From Gnetum montanum (taxonomy: Eukaryota > Streptophyta > Gnetopsida > Gnetales > Gnetaceae): a DNA stretch of 64,000 nucleotides. The position numbers were made by a program, and so were the translations under genes. Under the pieces are notes generated by a model. It was given only the letters and a program-made list of their open reading frames with translations. It was not told the origin of the DNA and searched no databases. Location of the stretch: the NCBI GenBank assembly GCA_015680685.1, contig MNCI01010753.1, positions 66,480 to 130,479 on the forward strand, read 5' to 3'. Positions 47,630 through 59,440 of the stretch are shown one piece after another. Every line of letters begins with the position of its first letter. The first letter of the stretch is position 1.

Positions 47630-48830
47630 ATCTTATCCTTTTTGGTGATGTCTAAAACTTAAGAAAATGGGTGAGATAAACTAGTAAAGAAAAATATTAA
47701 GACATATAAATTCTTATGGTAGCTAGAAACTAGGATAAAAGTGCTAAGGTTCAAGGCAGTTCAGTACATGGGAGATAATGAAATAATGCAAAAATAAGGA
47801 TCATAGAGATAACTAAAGAAACACCATTAGTCTATACCATAAATCATCTACAACTATCCATACAACCAATTGTCCATACAATGGCTACATCATACATAAT
47901 CATCCACATATGTGCGAAAGCAAAAACTACTTTTCCTTTTTGGACATAAACAAAAATGACCGAGAAAATGATCACTTAAGGTTCATAATCACTAACCTCA
48001 ATCACATCATTAGACTCAAATCCCTCTACTACTCAAGATGAATGATAAGTATCCTCCTCCTCATCACCACCATTGGTGCTAAGTCGATGCAACTACTACT
48101 CATCCTCATTAGATGACTTAAGCTATTGAATGAAAGCCCACCAAGGATAAAGCTTCACTTGAAATCTAGAAGAAGCTACTGGATCTGGCTGAACTGGATA
48201 CTGCTGAGCTAGTACCCATTAGGATGTGGTCCCAAAGATACTCTCCATAGCCTACTATTCAATTAAGCTAGGAGCATCAATTGATGGAGGAACTGAATGT
48301 ACAAGTGGTGCAGGATCATGATGCTCAGGTTGCTACATGGAAACATGATGCTCCCCCTAGACACAAGCTGGTGGTGCCTCAGGCTCAAATTCTTAATCCA
48401 TCCCTAAGTCATGTTCTCAAGAAGGTTCGGCTAATGTAGAGTGCCTTAATGGGATAGGAATGTCCTCCTCACTGTCAAAAAATTAAGAGGAGTAGAAACC
48501 TCCTCGAATCTGCATACTCTTACGTAAGTAAGAGAGGTTTCTCCCAAGCTTCTTGGTGGCTCATGCAAATGGTCAAGGAAGCTTCTTTAGTGAAGAACTA
48601 ATCTAGGCACTAATGGATTTGGATCTGCTTAACTAGGGTAATGTCCTCAATCATGATTCTTCCTTCTTCTTCTTTTGCAATCTAGTGCCTAGTCCTACTT
48701 CTACTACATTTGAAAGGCTCCACTTCTCAGCATATTCATTAAGGCTCCTCTTCCCTTTGAGCAAAGGCATCTCTTAAATATGCACATCCTTCTAACATAT
48801 CAATAAGTTGATGAGGTAGGGATGCCCAAG
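47630..48830 (-). other. Element E 3' internal region
   Basis: Broken sequence with no recognised domain. On the minus strand parts near 48000-48500 are rich in Glu, Asp and Ser, possibly the acidic tail of the ORF upstream. No RT or integrase motif was seen. Confidence 0.4.
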
Positions 48831-48834
48831 GATT

Positions 48835-49400
48835 TTTTTTTCCTTGGAATATAGACTCTGCATGTCCTAGCAGAGTGTATGCTCCATATCTAATTGTAGT
48901 CCTATGAGAAGACAATAAAGCACAAAAGCTTGCGACGGTAGTAGATAACTATAACTTTTTCCTTTTACCATAATGTTATACAAGATGATAAGGAATAAGG
49001 TGAAAGTATCATGAGTCATCATGCTCCTCCCAATATGACCTCTATTAAAGAATACATCTTCTCCAAACAAGACATCACAAAATTCATCATGTCTTATGAG
49101 CATTATACCATTTGAATAAATGTTAGCCATGGTATCAAGGGTGACCTAGAAGACATCTGCACTAGAAATCCCAAGGATTACATTTGCAACTTGAGGAGAG
49201 ACCTTAATGAGAAGACCCCCAACCATGGATGTGAATGCCCCAATAATAGCATTTGAAACAACAATGTTGCAATAGAATTCTCTAATTAACACTTTATTAA
49301 CTAGAAAATTCATTGTAATTAAGGAGCTCCAATTTAAAATTTTAAAATTTTCCATCATAGTATTTTTCCTATGGATAGGAAAAGAAAGAGAATGCTTAGT
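48835..49400 (-). pseudogene. Element E second ORF, plant-transposon-protein type
   Basis: Two minus-strand pieces lie in adjacent frames: 49146-49358 (VLIREFYCNIVVSNA, then an SPQVANVILGI segment) and 48867-49130 (HIGRSMMTHDTFTLFLIILY, then LLPSQAFVLYCLLIGLQL). The order L-x-R-E-F-Y-x-N, a V-x-G-x-x-I strand, then a helical part matches my memory of the putative plant transposon protein family (Transposase_32-like). That assignment needs a profile search. Its function is not known. Confidence 0.5.
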
Positions 49401-50900
49401 AATGATTTTTGTGGTTCAAGTTACCTCAAACCTATGTTATGCACTTGAGCTTCTGAAATGGGGCATGTAAGAAGATGGTGCATTGTTGGTACTGCCCTTG
49501 GATCTCTTCTTTGGTGGTGTCCTAGACATTCAAATCTTCTTATGGGTCATTTTTAACAAAATCATTGCTAATGATGGAGCCCTAGTCATCTCTGTGGGGT
49601 CAATTTGAAAGAATAAGAAAAAATAATGAGCATTTTGATTTTAATAGCGATGGAAAACAAGGGCTTTGAATGAAAAATAAGACGTCTTTCATAGATAGAA
49701 GACGTCTCATCCACATTTTAAAACAACCAATAGACACCTTTCCCACATAGCAGATGTCTTTTCCTTGCTGCAAGAGAAATCAAATAAATGTCTCATTTCA
49801 TGAGTACACATCTTCATGTAGATGTCTCTTTCTTGGAGTAGACGTCTTCTAGAAGATGTCTTTAGATACACATCTTCACTAAGAGAGGCTCAGTGGGATG
49901 GGGTTTGGAAAAAGCTACTAAGGACAATAGTCTTAATAGATGCAAAATCTTATCTCTACTTACTTACTATTCTATCAAAAATTGAAGGCACTTAGAGAGC
50001 TAGAGAAGGAATCTCCTCTTTTAAGTATTCTCTTCTCAACCGAACTTCTTCAATGTCCAAGGTTTGGCTTCCTCTTATGAATTTTTTTATGAGAATTTTT
50101 GGGTTCCCTTGTTCCTACCTTTTAACTCTCAATTCTTACCTAATTGCTTTTCTCTTTTGTGTTATTGTCCAATCTCTCCTATGATCCTGCAAAAATTCCC
50201 TTCTTGATCCACTTTGATAAGACCAAGGAGTCTTATGATATGTCCAACTATTCATATGATAATAGTTAAGATTGCAATCCCATTATATATGCCCCAATTT
50301 ATGACAATAATAGCACCTAATATTCCTATGGTAGTATGAATGATTAGGGTGATCAAACCTTTTAGGACCATTTTCTTGGATAGGAGCTTCCTCTGATTTT
50401 GATGTAGTAGCATTATCCTTCATAGGATCACTTGATTGTGATGGGTTTGTTGAAGGTGGTTACTCTTGTGTACAACATCCTAGACCACTCTTATCATGTG
50501 GACTTCTTCCTTGTTCCAATACCATCTAGAGGGATTCCCTTTCTTTTACTAGCCTTTCATTTACTAATTTGACATCTGTAGTTCCTATTTTGGCTTGTTC
50601 ATAAGACAAGGTTAGCTTTTCATTCTCAGTGCTTATGTCTAAGACTTGTAGTAAGGTTAGAAATAGTTAAACTCAACACGGAAATTTCCTAATTCCTAGT
50701 TTTGACTTGTTTATTTAACTTATTGCAAAATTTTTGTACAGACAAAAGCTCATTACATAATAGATCAAACCTCTCTTCATCATTAAGATCATCATATGAT
50801 GAATCAATGTCATCATCAATGAAGACCATGTATATGAGATGAGAATTTTTCACATCATCCTCCATCTCTTACTCACTCTATCCCCATCATCCCAACTTGT
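49400..50900 (-). other. Element E region between its two ORFs, with palindrome cluster
   Basis: Around 49680-49870 at least eight AAGACGTCTT / AGATGTCTT / AGACATCTT type palindromes occur, the same motif as in the LTRs. The rest is stop-rich, and the stretch at 50.2-50.9 kb may be the gag C-terminal part in broken frame. Confidence 0.5.
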
Positions 50901-51880
50901 ATAGAAGTTGGTCTTCTTTACCTCATCATTGGATCTATTCTTGTGCTACAACCTACCACTGCTAGGACATTCGAAGGCCATATGACCTCTTCCACTACAA
51001 ATCCAACATTCTATAGAGGAAGAATTAAAAGATGAACTTGAAAACATTTTACCTCTCTCTTTACCTTTGAAAGGTTTTGATCTTTGCTTATTGGCATTTT
51101 TAACCTTCTTTGCTGAGGGTCTTTACAATTTCTTTAAGAGAAGGGCTATCTCCTCTTTACTTACCTCATCTAGCTCATTAGGCTCATTTTCCTTGGTGAC
51201 TAATTTAAGTGTGATTGGTGCCTTTTATTTGATAGCTCCTTCTCTTATGAGGTTCATTTCATAATCAATGAGATCACTTTGAAGTTCTTCAAATTTTAGA
51301 GTTGAAAAATCTTTGATTTCCTCCATGGCCATGACCTTTGATTTGAACTCTAGCTAAAGTGCTCTGATCATTTTAATAATGACATTGCTTTTTTGCTGAT
51401 CTTTATCCATATCTCTAATGGCCACAATAAGATCATTTTCTCTAGAAAAATAATCTTTTATTTTCTCTCCTTCTCTCATTTTAAGCTTGTCATACTTACT
51501 TTGTAACACTAAAAATTTAGTTGCTTAACTATTGAAGTTCCCTCATATGTAGCCTCTAATGTTTCCCAAATTTCTTTGACCATTTTACATTATTAAATTT
51601 ATATTTATTCAATGCATAATATAAAAAATTTTAGCTTTTGAGTCATGCATGAACTTCTCTTTCTTGTTGTCTCTACTTGTTCCAAGGATTCACAGTCTTT
51701 GTGGCACTATCGATGGGCAATGTGTAGCCTTCTAGGATGGACTCCCATACTTCAAACTCCATCAATTCAGAGAAGCCCTGCATCCTCACTTTCTAATAAG
51801 TAAATTCAAATCCATCGAACATGGGTGGCTTTGTGTAAGATGTTCCCTCCATTGTTCACTCTTGGAAGTTGATGTAAAAG
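50900..51880 (-). pseudogene. Element E gag, copia type (UBN2) with CCHC knuckle
   Basis: Read from about 51830 downward on the minus strand: MFDGFEFTY, KVRMQGFSEL, then FEVWESILEGYTLP (about 51700-51750), the N-terminal signature of copia-type gag. At 50967-51008 CWICSGRGHMAFEC forms an intact C-x2-C-x4-H-x4-C zinc knuckle. Stops interrupt it, for example after VNPWNK. It starts just inside the PBS. The plus frame 51067-51264 is a shadow. Confidence 0.75.
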
Positions 51881-51894
51881 CAAAAGTACCAAGC

Positions 51895-51906
51895 TCCGAT
51901 ACCACT
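51895..51906 (-). promoter_or_regulatory. Primer-binding site of element E
   Basis: On the minus strand TGGTATCGGAGC lies within a base or two of the LTR end; it differs by one base from the tRNA-Met PBS TGGTATCAGAGC. Confidence 0.8.
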
Positions 51907-53047
51907 TGAGGATCATTGAACTTAGAAGGGATGAATAACTTCTCAAAATTAAAACTTTTAGCTACAAATATCACAACCAAATTTAACATGGTTTCCCAAC
52001 TTTGGTAGTCCACACTTAGAGGGTAGATCACTTGCACATGTCTAGACTTTGTTCCTCTCAAAATGTGTTTTGAAGGATACCATACCCTGTATAAGCTCTA
52101 AGCTCTACTCTAGAGTGATTCAACATCACAAATCCACTTAATCCTACAAGGTCCTTACAAGCTTAGAATGTGGTTTTCAAGATCCCACGACCTTTACAAC
52201 TTGAGCTCCACTTCAAAGTATTGTGGCACTACACCAACACTCAATCCTATAGGATCTTGACAAGCACAAGGATGATGCCTTCCTGTAAGAAGTACATCAA
52301 CCCCATAGGGTGACAAAAGAGAAACAAAAATTATAAGGAAAGGATGCAACTAATTTTGTTGGTGCTTGCACTTTGAAGTACAACATAATAGATCTCTTAT
52401 AATAGTACAAAAGATAGTAAAATGAGGCACACAAATATAATAGAATAATTTGCACAATGATTGCTTGATGTTAACACTTTCTTACATACAACTTTGCAAG
52501 AAAATGAAGTCTTCTTATAGCCTATATGTTTTCAAAATCATATTGAAATTCATGTGATGGCTATCTAATAGTTACTAAAGATGGCTTCTTTGAAATTGAG
52601 ATGTCTTTATGCATCAAACTTACATTTGAGAGAGACATCTTCTCCACAAGGTAGACTTCTTTGAGGAGATGTCTTCATGAAGACATCTTCTTCACAAGGA
52701 AGACATATACTATCTCTAAGATAAATATTCTTTTGAGCAACCTTCAACTCAGCCAAGACATCTTCATCATCAAGAAGACATCATTTTCTAATAATAGTCA
52801 TTTTTTGTTTCTTGGAGAGGTCTTTCTTCAATAGGTTCTTCAATTCTAAGGCTTTTTCTTGAACACCAGTGTTGAGATTTGAAGTCTTCATTCCTTGTCC
52901 ATGTTCTTTGAACTCTTGCATGCTTCCTTGAAACCTTGTATATGTCTTTTTTCTTTGATCTCTCCTTTTTTCTTAATCCAAGTTCTTTCCCTACACATAA
53001 TACAACCACACAAACAACCTAGTTCTCCATTTTCCAAAAGGTCAACA
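51907..53047 (-). repeat. Element E 5' LTR
   Basis: 1141 bp with TGAGGATC...GGTCAACA ends on the plus strand. It is homologous to the split LTR at 37.1-37.4 / 46.6-47.6 kb and to the plus-strand copy at 62629-63870. Palindromes of the AGACATCTT family occur at about 52630-52790. The minus frames 51786-52061 and 52788-53009 are LTR or leader translations. Confidence 0.85.
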
Positions 53048-55900
53048 ATTAAGAGGACTAAGAGTTACACATAAAACACTAATCCTTGGTTATGTTTTTT
53101 TATACAAATGACACCAAAGAGGAGACCACAAGGAGAAGGAACATTCCAACCAAGGGAGAAGCATCCAAGAGGATTAAGGGGCCAATAGCCCCAAGAAGAA
53201 GAGGCCAAAACACATCTAATGGGACCTCTTTGAGGGGAACCTAAAGTGGAATCTTTCTATCAAATTTCCATAGCAAAGATAAGCCATTCATGGCAGGATA
53301 AGGTTCCAAGGCCTAGGACTAATCTAGAGGTCACATGGACCGAGGCCTTCCTTGAACAAATTCATTCAAATGAGGTCCAAAGTTTAGTTCTTTAACAAAT
53401 TAACTTTGGTTCCTTCTTGGAGTTGGCACCAAAGGAAGTCCACACTCAACTGTAGGTGTTTCCCATGTGGCACATTCTCTCTTCTAGTGGAGAATGGTAC
53501 ATGGGAGAAACCTATCTATTTTTGAACAATCAATAGGCAAATGCCACAGTAAATATAAAGGAAATAAGCATCTCCTACTCAATTGAGGCCATTGCAAAGG
53601 TCCTCGAATTACTCGACATAGGGGAAATGTTGACAAAAATCTCCACATAAAAGGACCTAGATGCTAAAATGGAATGGGTCCAATGGTGCTATCAGGTGGA
53701 CTATGAGGAGCATGGTGTACTCACCAAGGTGGAGAGAGCCTACTTCAAGATCATAACCTACCCTCTAAATCCAATGGTAAGGCCCAACAAGATCACTACC
53801 TTCTCCACTCATGTGTGCACTATTCTAAGTAGCAAATTTCCCATCAACCTCCCTTAGTTCATCTTCCTTGAGATCAAGAAATGCTTCAAAGAGAACGAGC
53901 AAGGGAGGAAGATACTTCCCTTCTTGTGCTTGATTCATAAACTTTGTATAAGGTGAGGCATTGTCCATTACACTAATGACATACTCTATCATGCTCCTGC
54001 TAGCTCCTAACATGAGATGATGAAGGACAAATTAGCTACTAAGTTGCCAAAGGAGGAGTAGCCACCATCACCACTTGTTGGAGAGATGACACTAGAGGCT
54101 CACATAGCTATTGAATGCATGAGGAAACTTTGTGAATAGTTTTCGTAACAACAATAAACCAAGGAAAGTGGTGGGGAACCATCGGTCTACCAACTAGCAT
54201 TGAGCCATCTCAACAAAGTAACCAAAACCATAAGCTAGTTGGAGGAGACCACCCCACTATTTTCAGCCCAACAAACACAAGCATCCACAAGAACAAATCT
54301 AAGCACCTAAGAAGTTATGGTGTCCATCCTTGAACAACAAGAATTCCTAGAAATCTTGGAGAACTTTGTGACTTTCTTGGTGCATCTAGAGGAAGGTAAG
54401 GAGGCTATTGCCCTTGTAATGTAGCACCAAGGGTAGGAAATAGCACCAAAGGTGGTGGTTGATCAAGTGGAAGAAGCACTCAATGCTCTTACAGTGGTCA
54501 TGATGGACATTGTTGTACTTTGAGATGTGCAGGATTCCATAGGAGTGGGGAGTTGTAGGCTTAGCATAGCCCAACAAATGGTAGTGTTGGACTAATTGGT
54601 GAGAACCAGGTAACCGTTCCTAGAGATCTTTGATCTCCTAGAAGAGATCACTGCGACCCAGTCAAAGCTACTAGAGACCAAAGGTAAGTTCATCATTGTA
54701 AACATCCTACTAGAGGAAGCCACCATAGAAAATCATCAATTGATTGCCAAGGTTATGCAACTGAGAGCTCGACTAGTCAATCTTGCCATTCTCAGCCAAG
54801 CCATCATAAGGAACAAAGCTTTCTTGCAACTTCAAAATAAACTTAAGGAGATTGAGAATTCCAAGGAGATGAAAATATTTGATGTATCCTTATTGAAAGC
54901 CCTTTCTATCAACATTGATAAGGACTTGGTGCAAGACCACAAGGAGAACATGGTCCTTACTAAAGACATCCATTACCTATGTAATGTTGAAGAGAAAAAA
55001 GACCATATGGTCAAATTTGTGAGATAGAAGTAGGAGTAGCTTGCTAATATAAACTTAAACCTAAGGAGGTTGACAGCCAAAAATAGGAATCTATATATGG
55101 AGGAATTTTGAGTGCTTCACCAGAAAATGGCCATCAAGGTAGACACTTGGAAAAATGAGGTCCTAAATCTTGAAAGAGTTAAAAATCATTACAGGGACCA
55201 AGTGGAGCTCCTCAAGGAGGTGAAAAAAAAAAGAAATTTAATTAGCTAAGGAAAAGATGAATGAGGCCCTCCAGCAACTCTAATAAAGAGGTGATATAGA
55301 GTGGTGAATCTTTGATAGTAGGAATGCCTACAACAAAGTAGAGATCCACCTAAAGGTATTGCAAATTAAAGAAATGATACAATACATGGAGCTCTCTAAC
55401 CTCCATTATGAAAATGTGGTGATGCTAATAACCAACAGGCCAAGGCTTGAATTGAAAAAGTAGATGGCCAAATCATACCTCCTCTATGAGGCCAAGTTCA
55501 AGCATAATAAGGATAGCAAGTAGAAGCTACAAATAACCAATGCAGAGCTTGAAGTTCTCAAGATCTATTTCACAAATCAATGATTGGTTGCTGAGAACCT
55601 GGCTAGATGGATGAATGACTACCATAAACTATGAAACCTAGTAAAGATGTTCAATGTTGAATGTAAACAATTCATAGTGTGGGTTTTCAATGCCAAGGAG
55701 TTATTCCTTATAATGCCCTATCCATGGAACATCCCCATACTAGTCCATATTGGCAAAGCTACATGAACTATGTACGATGCACAGAGTAAGAAGGAGAAGA
55801 TGAAAGCATTACTAAATGCTTTTCATCTCTCACTAAAAGGAGCAGCCATAGCAGGACAACCTCAGCTACAGCCACCATCACCATGAGCATTAAAGCCTAA
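53048..55900 (+). pseudogene. Element B 3' ORF (post-integrase)
   Basis: The ORF resumes after E. It starts near 53109 with a basic MTPKRRPQGE-like N-terminus, followed by a domain with VERAYFKIITYPLNP (about 53727) and ILPFLCLIHKLC (about 53910), the same layout as the 3' ORFs of F and F'. From about 54100 on it is a long Glu/Lys/Leu-rich coiled coil, best seen at 54740-55027 (LQNKLKEIENSKEMK) and continuing to about 55650. A Pro/Gln-rich end lies near 55860. Athila/Tat elements often have an extra ORF here. The function is unknown, and no signal peptide or membrane segment was seen. Confidence 0.65.
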
Positions 55901-56184
55901 TGAAGGTCCTTAGGCATTCCAAGAGCCTCCACCTTCTAACACTCTTTTATTTTCATTTTTTCTTCAATAACTAGAGGATCCTACTCATTCATTTTTGTAA
56001 GGGTGTCCAATTTTGTTGTCCAAGACACCCATTTTTGTACTTTTTGTAATTTCGAACAATTTGACACTTAGAGTTAGTCAATTAGAGTCTTTCAATCAAC
56101 AATTACATACCTTCCCAATTTTGTAAGAAGCTCTATCCTATTTTCTTCATTTGAGGATGATTTTTTGCTTATTCATGGGGGTAT
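55901..56184 (+). other. Element B 3' leader with polypurine tract
   Basis: Non-coding stretch ending in CATGGGGGTA at 56175-56184, directly before the 3' LTR. F' carries the same tract (CATGGGGTA) at the matching place. Confidence 0.7.
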
Positions 56185-57076
56185 GATTAATCATGTAAAT
56201 TGGCTACATCGATGAGCATGTTTTGATCCAACCCCATCAACGTAGCCCCATTGATTCATCCTCATTGATGCATGGTTTGATGTGTTGATGTAGATGTGTC
56301 AACACAATGTCTAGTCTTGCTTATATACATGCGCATACCCATAGCATTTATAACATGTTAAGTTAGTAGCCTAGCCAAACTCTTGCATTTTTCCTAGTCC
56401 AAAGTTAGAATATTTTCTAAGTGCCCACAATAGGACTTCAAGGATTATATAAATCCTTATTCAAGCATCAATGTGCATAAACACTTTGATGTGATGACAA
56501 TAAAGACAAGATTCTTGGAACTCCTCGTAGCACTTAAGAATAGATTACTATTTTTTTCATGCACTTTATTATTCATGCATTTTATAATTATGTCCCTATT
56601 TAATTATTACACTTAATAATAACACATAAGTATGGACACTTCAAACATACCGCTTAACGCTTGGTAATCCCAATAGTGGCAATCTAGTATGCCCAGCGAT
56701 AGACACTTGGTAACCTTGTAGCATTAGAGTGAGTTTAGAATGTAAATGGAAAGTGGGCCTAGATGCTTATGTTAGGCTAGTTAGATTAAGGCATTAGATA
56801 GCTAAGTAGTTAATCTTCACTTAATTCTCTTTATTTCACACTTAGATTAAATAATATAAAAGATAAAATATAAATATAAATCATGTACCTTGGCTTACAC
56901 TTAACTGTACAACTAATTTTACACAAGTGAAGCCAAGAAGACAACAATCATAACTCTCATGAAACTATCTTTTCCCATCGATACACTTAGAGGCTAAGTC
57001 CATAAAATTCAAGTGGATCGCTAGTGAACACTTGTGATTCGTATGGTTGAGTGAAGGGACTACTTGCTACTCATCA
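56185..57076 (+). repeat. Element B 3' LTR
   Basis: 892 bp, starting TGATTAATCATGTAAATT and ending TACTCATCA. It is about 100 bp longer than the 5' copy, mostly from an extra segment near 56215-56290. It is followed by AAATT, matching GAATT before the 5' LTR except for one transition. Confidence 0.88.
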
Positions 57077-57145
57077 AAATTCTACATTTTTTTAATTATA
57101 TACATAATTCCTTACTAGCCTAAGCTTAGTTAGTAGGGTGTTACA
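57077..57145 (+). repeat. Element C 5' LTR, last 69 bases
   Basis: The end of C's 5' LTR left on the far side of element B. It ends GGGTGTTACA, two to three bases before TTGGTATTATAG, a degraded tRNA-Met PBS. The terminus mirrors the TGTAACA start seen at 60169. Confidence 0.7.
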
Positions 57146-57147
57146 AG

Positions 57148-57980
57148 TTGGTATTATAGTAGAAGTTTTGACAAGTATTCTTAGATTTGTCGTGTATGGA
57201 TGTCACTAAGAGAAGTTTTGAGATACTGAATAGGGTAAATTATGTATAAACCATTAATGAAGTTTTACAAAATATAGTATTTTGCAACATTAATGAATGT
57301 TTTTTTTGGCATTATTTTCATATTTGGGTATCAAAGGTACACAAGATAAGCTTGTTTATATAATAATTGATTATGTTTAGCTAAGATGTTAAGTCAACCT
57401 TTTTATAAGCTAGTTTTGTTAATGGTATTTTGAGTATTTTTTTTATCTACTTAGGATGATGTAAAACATTTTTTCACAATATTTCTATGACTAAGAAAAT
57501 TTAGTTAATTTTCCAGCAATTGGTTGTATACCATCACACAACAAACATGTTCCACAACATATTAATCCTTTAGACATAGATCTAGATTATAGCTGATTAA
57601 GATGATTGTTTGGTAACAAGAAGTTGGCTTATTTTGCTAACTTTCTAAGTCAATGTTTTAGCATGTTTCAACCTAAGTATTTTACAACTTGTTCTAAGTT
57701 GAAGAGTTTCTTATGATTGTATAACTTTTGAGGATTGAGTTTTGTTAGTTGTTTAGCATGTTATAATTTTCTTGGACTCTAGAGTGGGGATCATTCATAA
57801 CTATCCCAATATTGGCTTTTCATCTAGCTATTTGGATAGTGGACATATTAGAAGTTAAGGAAAAAAAAACATTTGACAATAGCCAAACCACAGAAGGATA
57901 TTAAGTCTAATAGTTGTACTAGTTATTTCAAGTTAATAAGTTGGTTACAATAAAATACCAAACCAACTTGAATTTGAACT
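57148..57980 (+). other. Element C PBS and gag-equivalent stretch
   Basis: The PBS is TTGGTATTATAG at 57148. The following 0.8 kb is AT-rich and should hold gag, but I found no recognisable gag block. It is probably deleted or decayed past recognition. The minus frame 57923-58111 is a shadow. Confidence 0.5.
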
Positions 57981-59440
57981 AGTATATTAATGTTGGATGT
58001 AGTGCTTGGATAACATAGTTCTTGATTCATCAACATACTCTTTCCTAGTATCATATTTTTTGAGATGTTAACTTTAACAAAAGTGGTTATATAAGGTAAT
58101 AGGTGGTACAATGATCTATTGTTGATGAGACTTGGAAAGTATGAGGTGATTCTTTCGATGGACTGGTTAATTGAGTATGATGAATGTTTGAATTTTTAGA
58201 GAAATAATAATACTTATTTTTACAAGTGAAAGAGATGTCACAACCTAAACTAGTAAGAGATAGATTAAGTTTGACATGTTAATAACTAAGAAATTTTAGT
58301 AGGTTCTTAAGCATGGTCATGACTGTTACATGATTTTAGTGCATGAAGAGCCTAAGAAGGAGATAGATCAAATTCCATTAGTTCAAGAGTTCTTGGAAGT
58401 ATTTAAGAATGAGCTTTTTACAGTGTCTTCTCACAAAGAGATTGAGTTTGAGATTACACATAAGCCTAGAACTCAACCAATTTCCAAGGCATCTCATAAA
58501 ATATCTCTATTGGAGTTAGTAGAGCTTAAAGTACAAATTTAGGAGTTGATGAAAAAGAATGATTCATCCAAGTATATCACCTTGGGATCACCAATGCTCT
58601 TTGTAAAGAAAAAATATGGCTATTTGAGATTATGCATTAATTATAGATTACTCAAGTAGGTGATAGTTAGAAATTAGTATTCTCTACCCAAGATTGATGA
58701 TCTATTTGATCAGTTAAAAGAAGTTAAGATGTTCTCTAAGATTAACTTGAAATCTTGGTATTATCAAGTTAGGGCGCAAGAGAAGGACATACCCAAAACA
58801 AATTTCAAAACAAGGTAGGGTCATAATGAGTTCTAAGTAATGCATTTTTTACTCACTAATGCATCAATAATTTTCATGCACTTGATAAATAGTGTGTTAC
58901 ATCCTTATTTAAATCAATTTTTTTATTATCTTCATTGATGACATTTAGGTTTATTCTAAGGATAAAGATGTGCATAAGAAATACTTGAAATAAATGTTGC
59001 AAACCTGAGAGACTAGCAATTGTATGCCCATGCCTCTAAGTATATATTTTCAAAAAAAGAGATACACTTTCTCAAGCATGTGGTTTCAAGAGTAGGTATA
59101 GCTGTGAATCTTGATATGATAGTAGTAATTTAGCATTGGTCTATTTTAACCTTAGTGAACAAAGTTAAAAGTTTCTTGAGTGTAGTAGGATATTACAAGA
59201 GATTTGTAGAGCATTTCTCTAAGATTGTAGCATCTCTACATAAGCTACTCTGGAAAGACTATGCTTTCTCTTAATTAGATACTTGTCAAATGGCTTTTGA
59301 GCAATGAAAAGAGAGATTAATCTCAATGCCTATCTTGATCTTACCAATTCTTGGTGAGCCTTATGATGTCTACAAAGATGCTTTAGGAATTATTTATATG
59401 GTTTTCTTATGCAAAATGGGAAGGTGGTGGCCTATGCTTG
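57980..59440 (+). pseudogene. Element C protease, RT and start of RNase H
   Basis: Protease end: YEVILSMDWLIEYDE near 58140 (F-D-V-I-L-G-M-D-W-L type). RT: HKEIEFEITHKPRTQPISKA (58433 on), a VPY-equivalent, SPMLFVKKKYGYLRLCINYR near 58590, [13 protein letters not shown] near 58680, and LTNASIIFMHLIN near 58850. The catalytic F-I-D-D motif is degraded near 58930 (Y-L-H-*-*). FLSVVGYYKRFVEHFSKIV lies near 59170, and an RNase H start (DVYKDALGI, KVVAYACSL) near 59370-59440. The lineage is Tekay/Del by block wording. Stops are frequent. Confidence 0.78.

Larger units (their letters stand above)
37100..53047 (-). mobile_element. Element E: copia-type-gag, pol-less LTR element
   Basis: The upper (5') LTR is 51907-53047. 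The lower (3') LTR is about 37100-37370 plus 46593-47629, split by element F. The 4.3-kb inside (47630-51906) has a TGGTATCGGAGC PBS, a copia-type (UBN2) gag with a CCHC knuckle, and a separate ORF of plant-transposon type. No protease, integrase or RT was recognised, so it needed help from another element. The left end is uncertain by some tens of bases, and ATTAA/TTAAA flanks are only a possible TSD. It sits inside B. Confidence 0.75.
28093..57076 (+). mobile_element. Element B: Athila/Tat-like Ty3/gypsy element with nested E and F
   Basis: The LTRs at 28093-28880 and 56185-57076 flank gag, protease, RT, RNase H, integrase and a 3' ORF in the Athila/Tat order. The PBS is of the TTGGTGCTATTGCC type and the PPT is CATGGGGGTA. 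Flanking GAATT and AAATT form a TSD with one transition. About 16 kb of later insertions (E with F inside) lie between integrase and the 3' ORF. Without them B is about 13 kb, a usual size for this lineage. It sits in the 5' LTR of C. All frames are broken. Confidence 0.88.
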
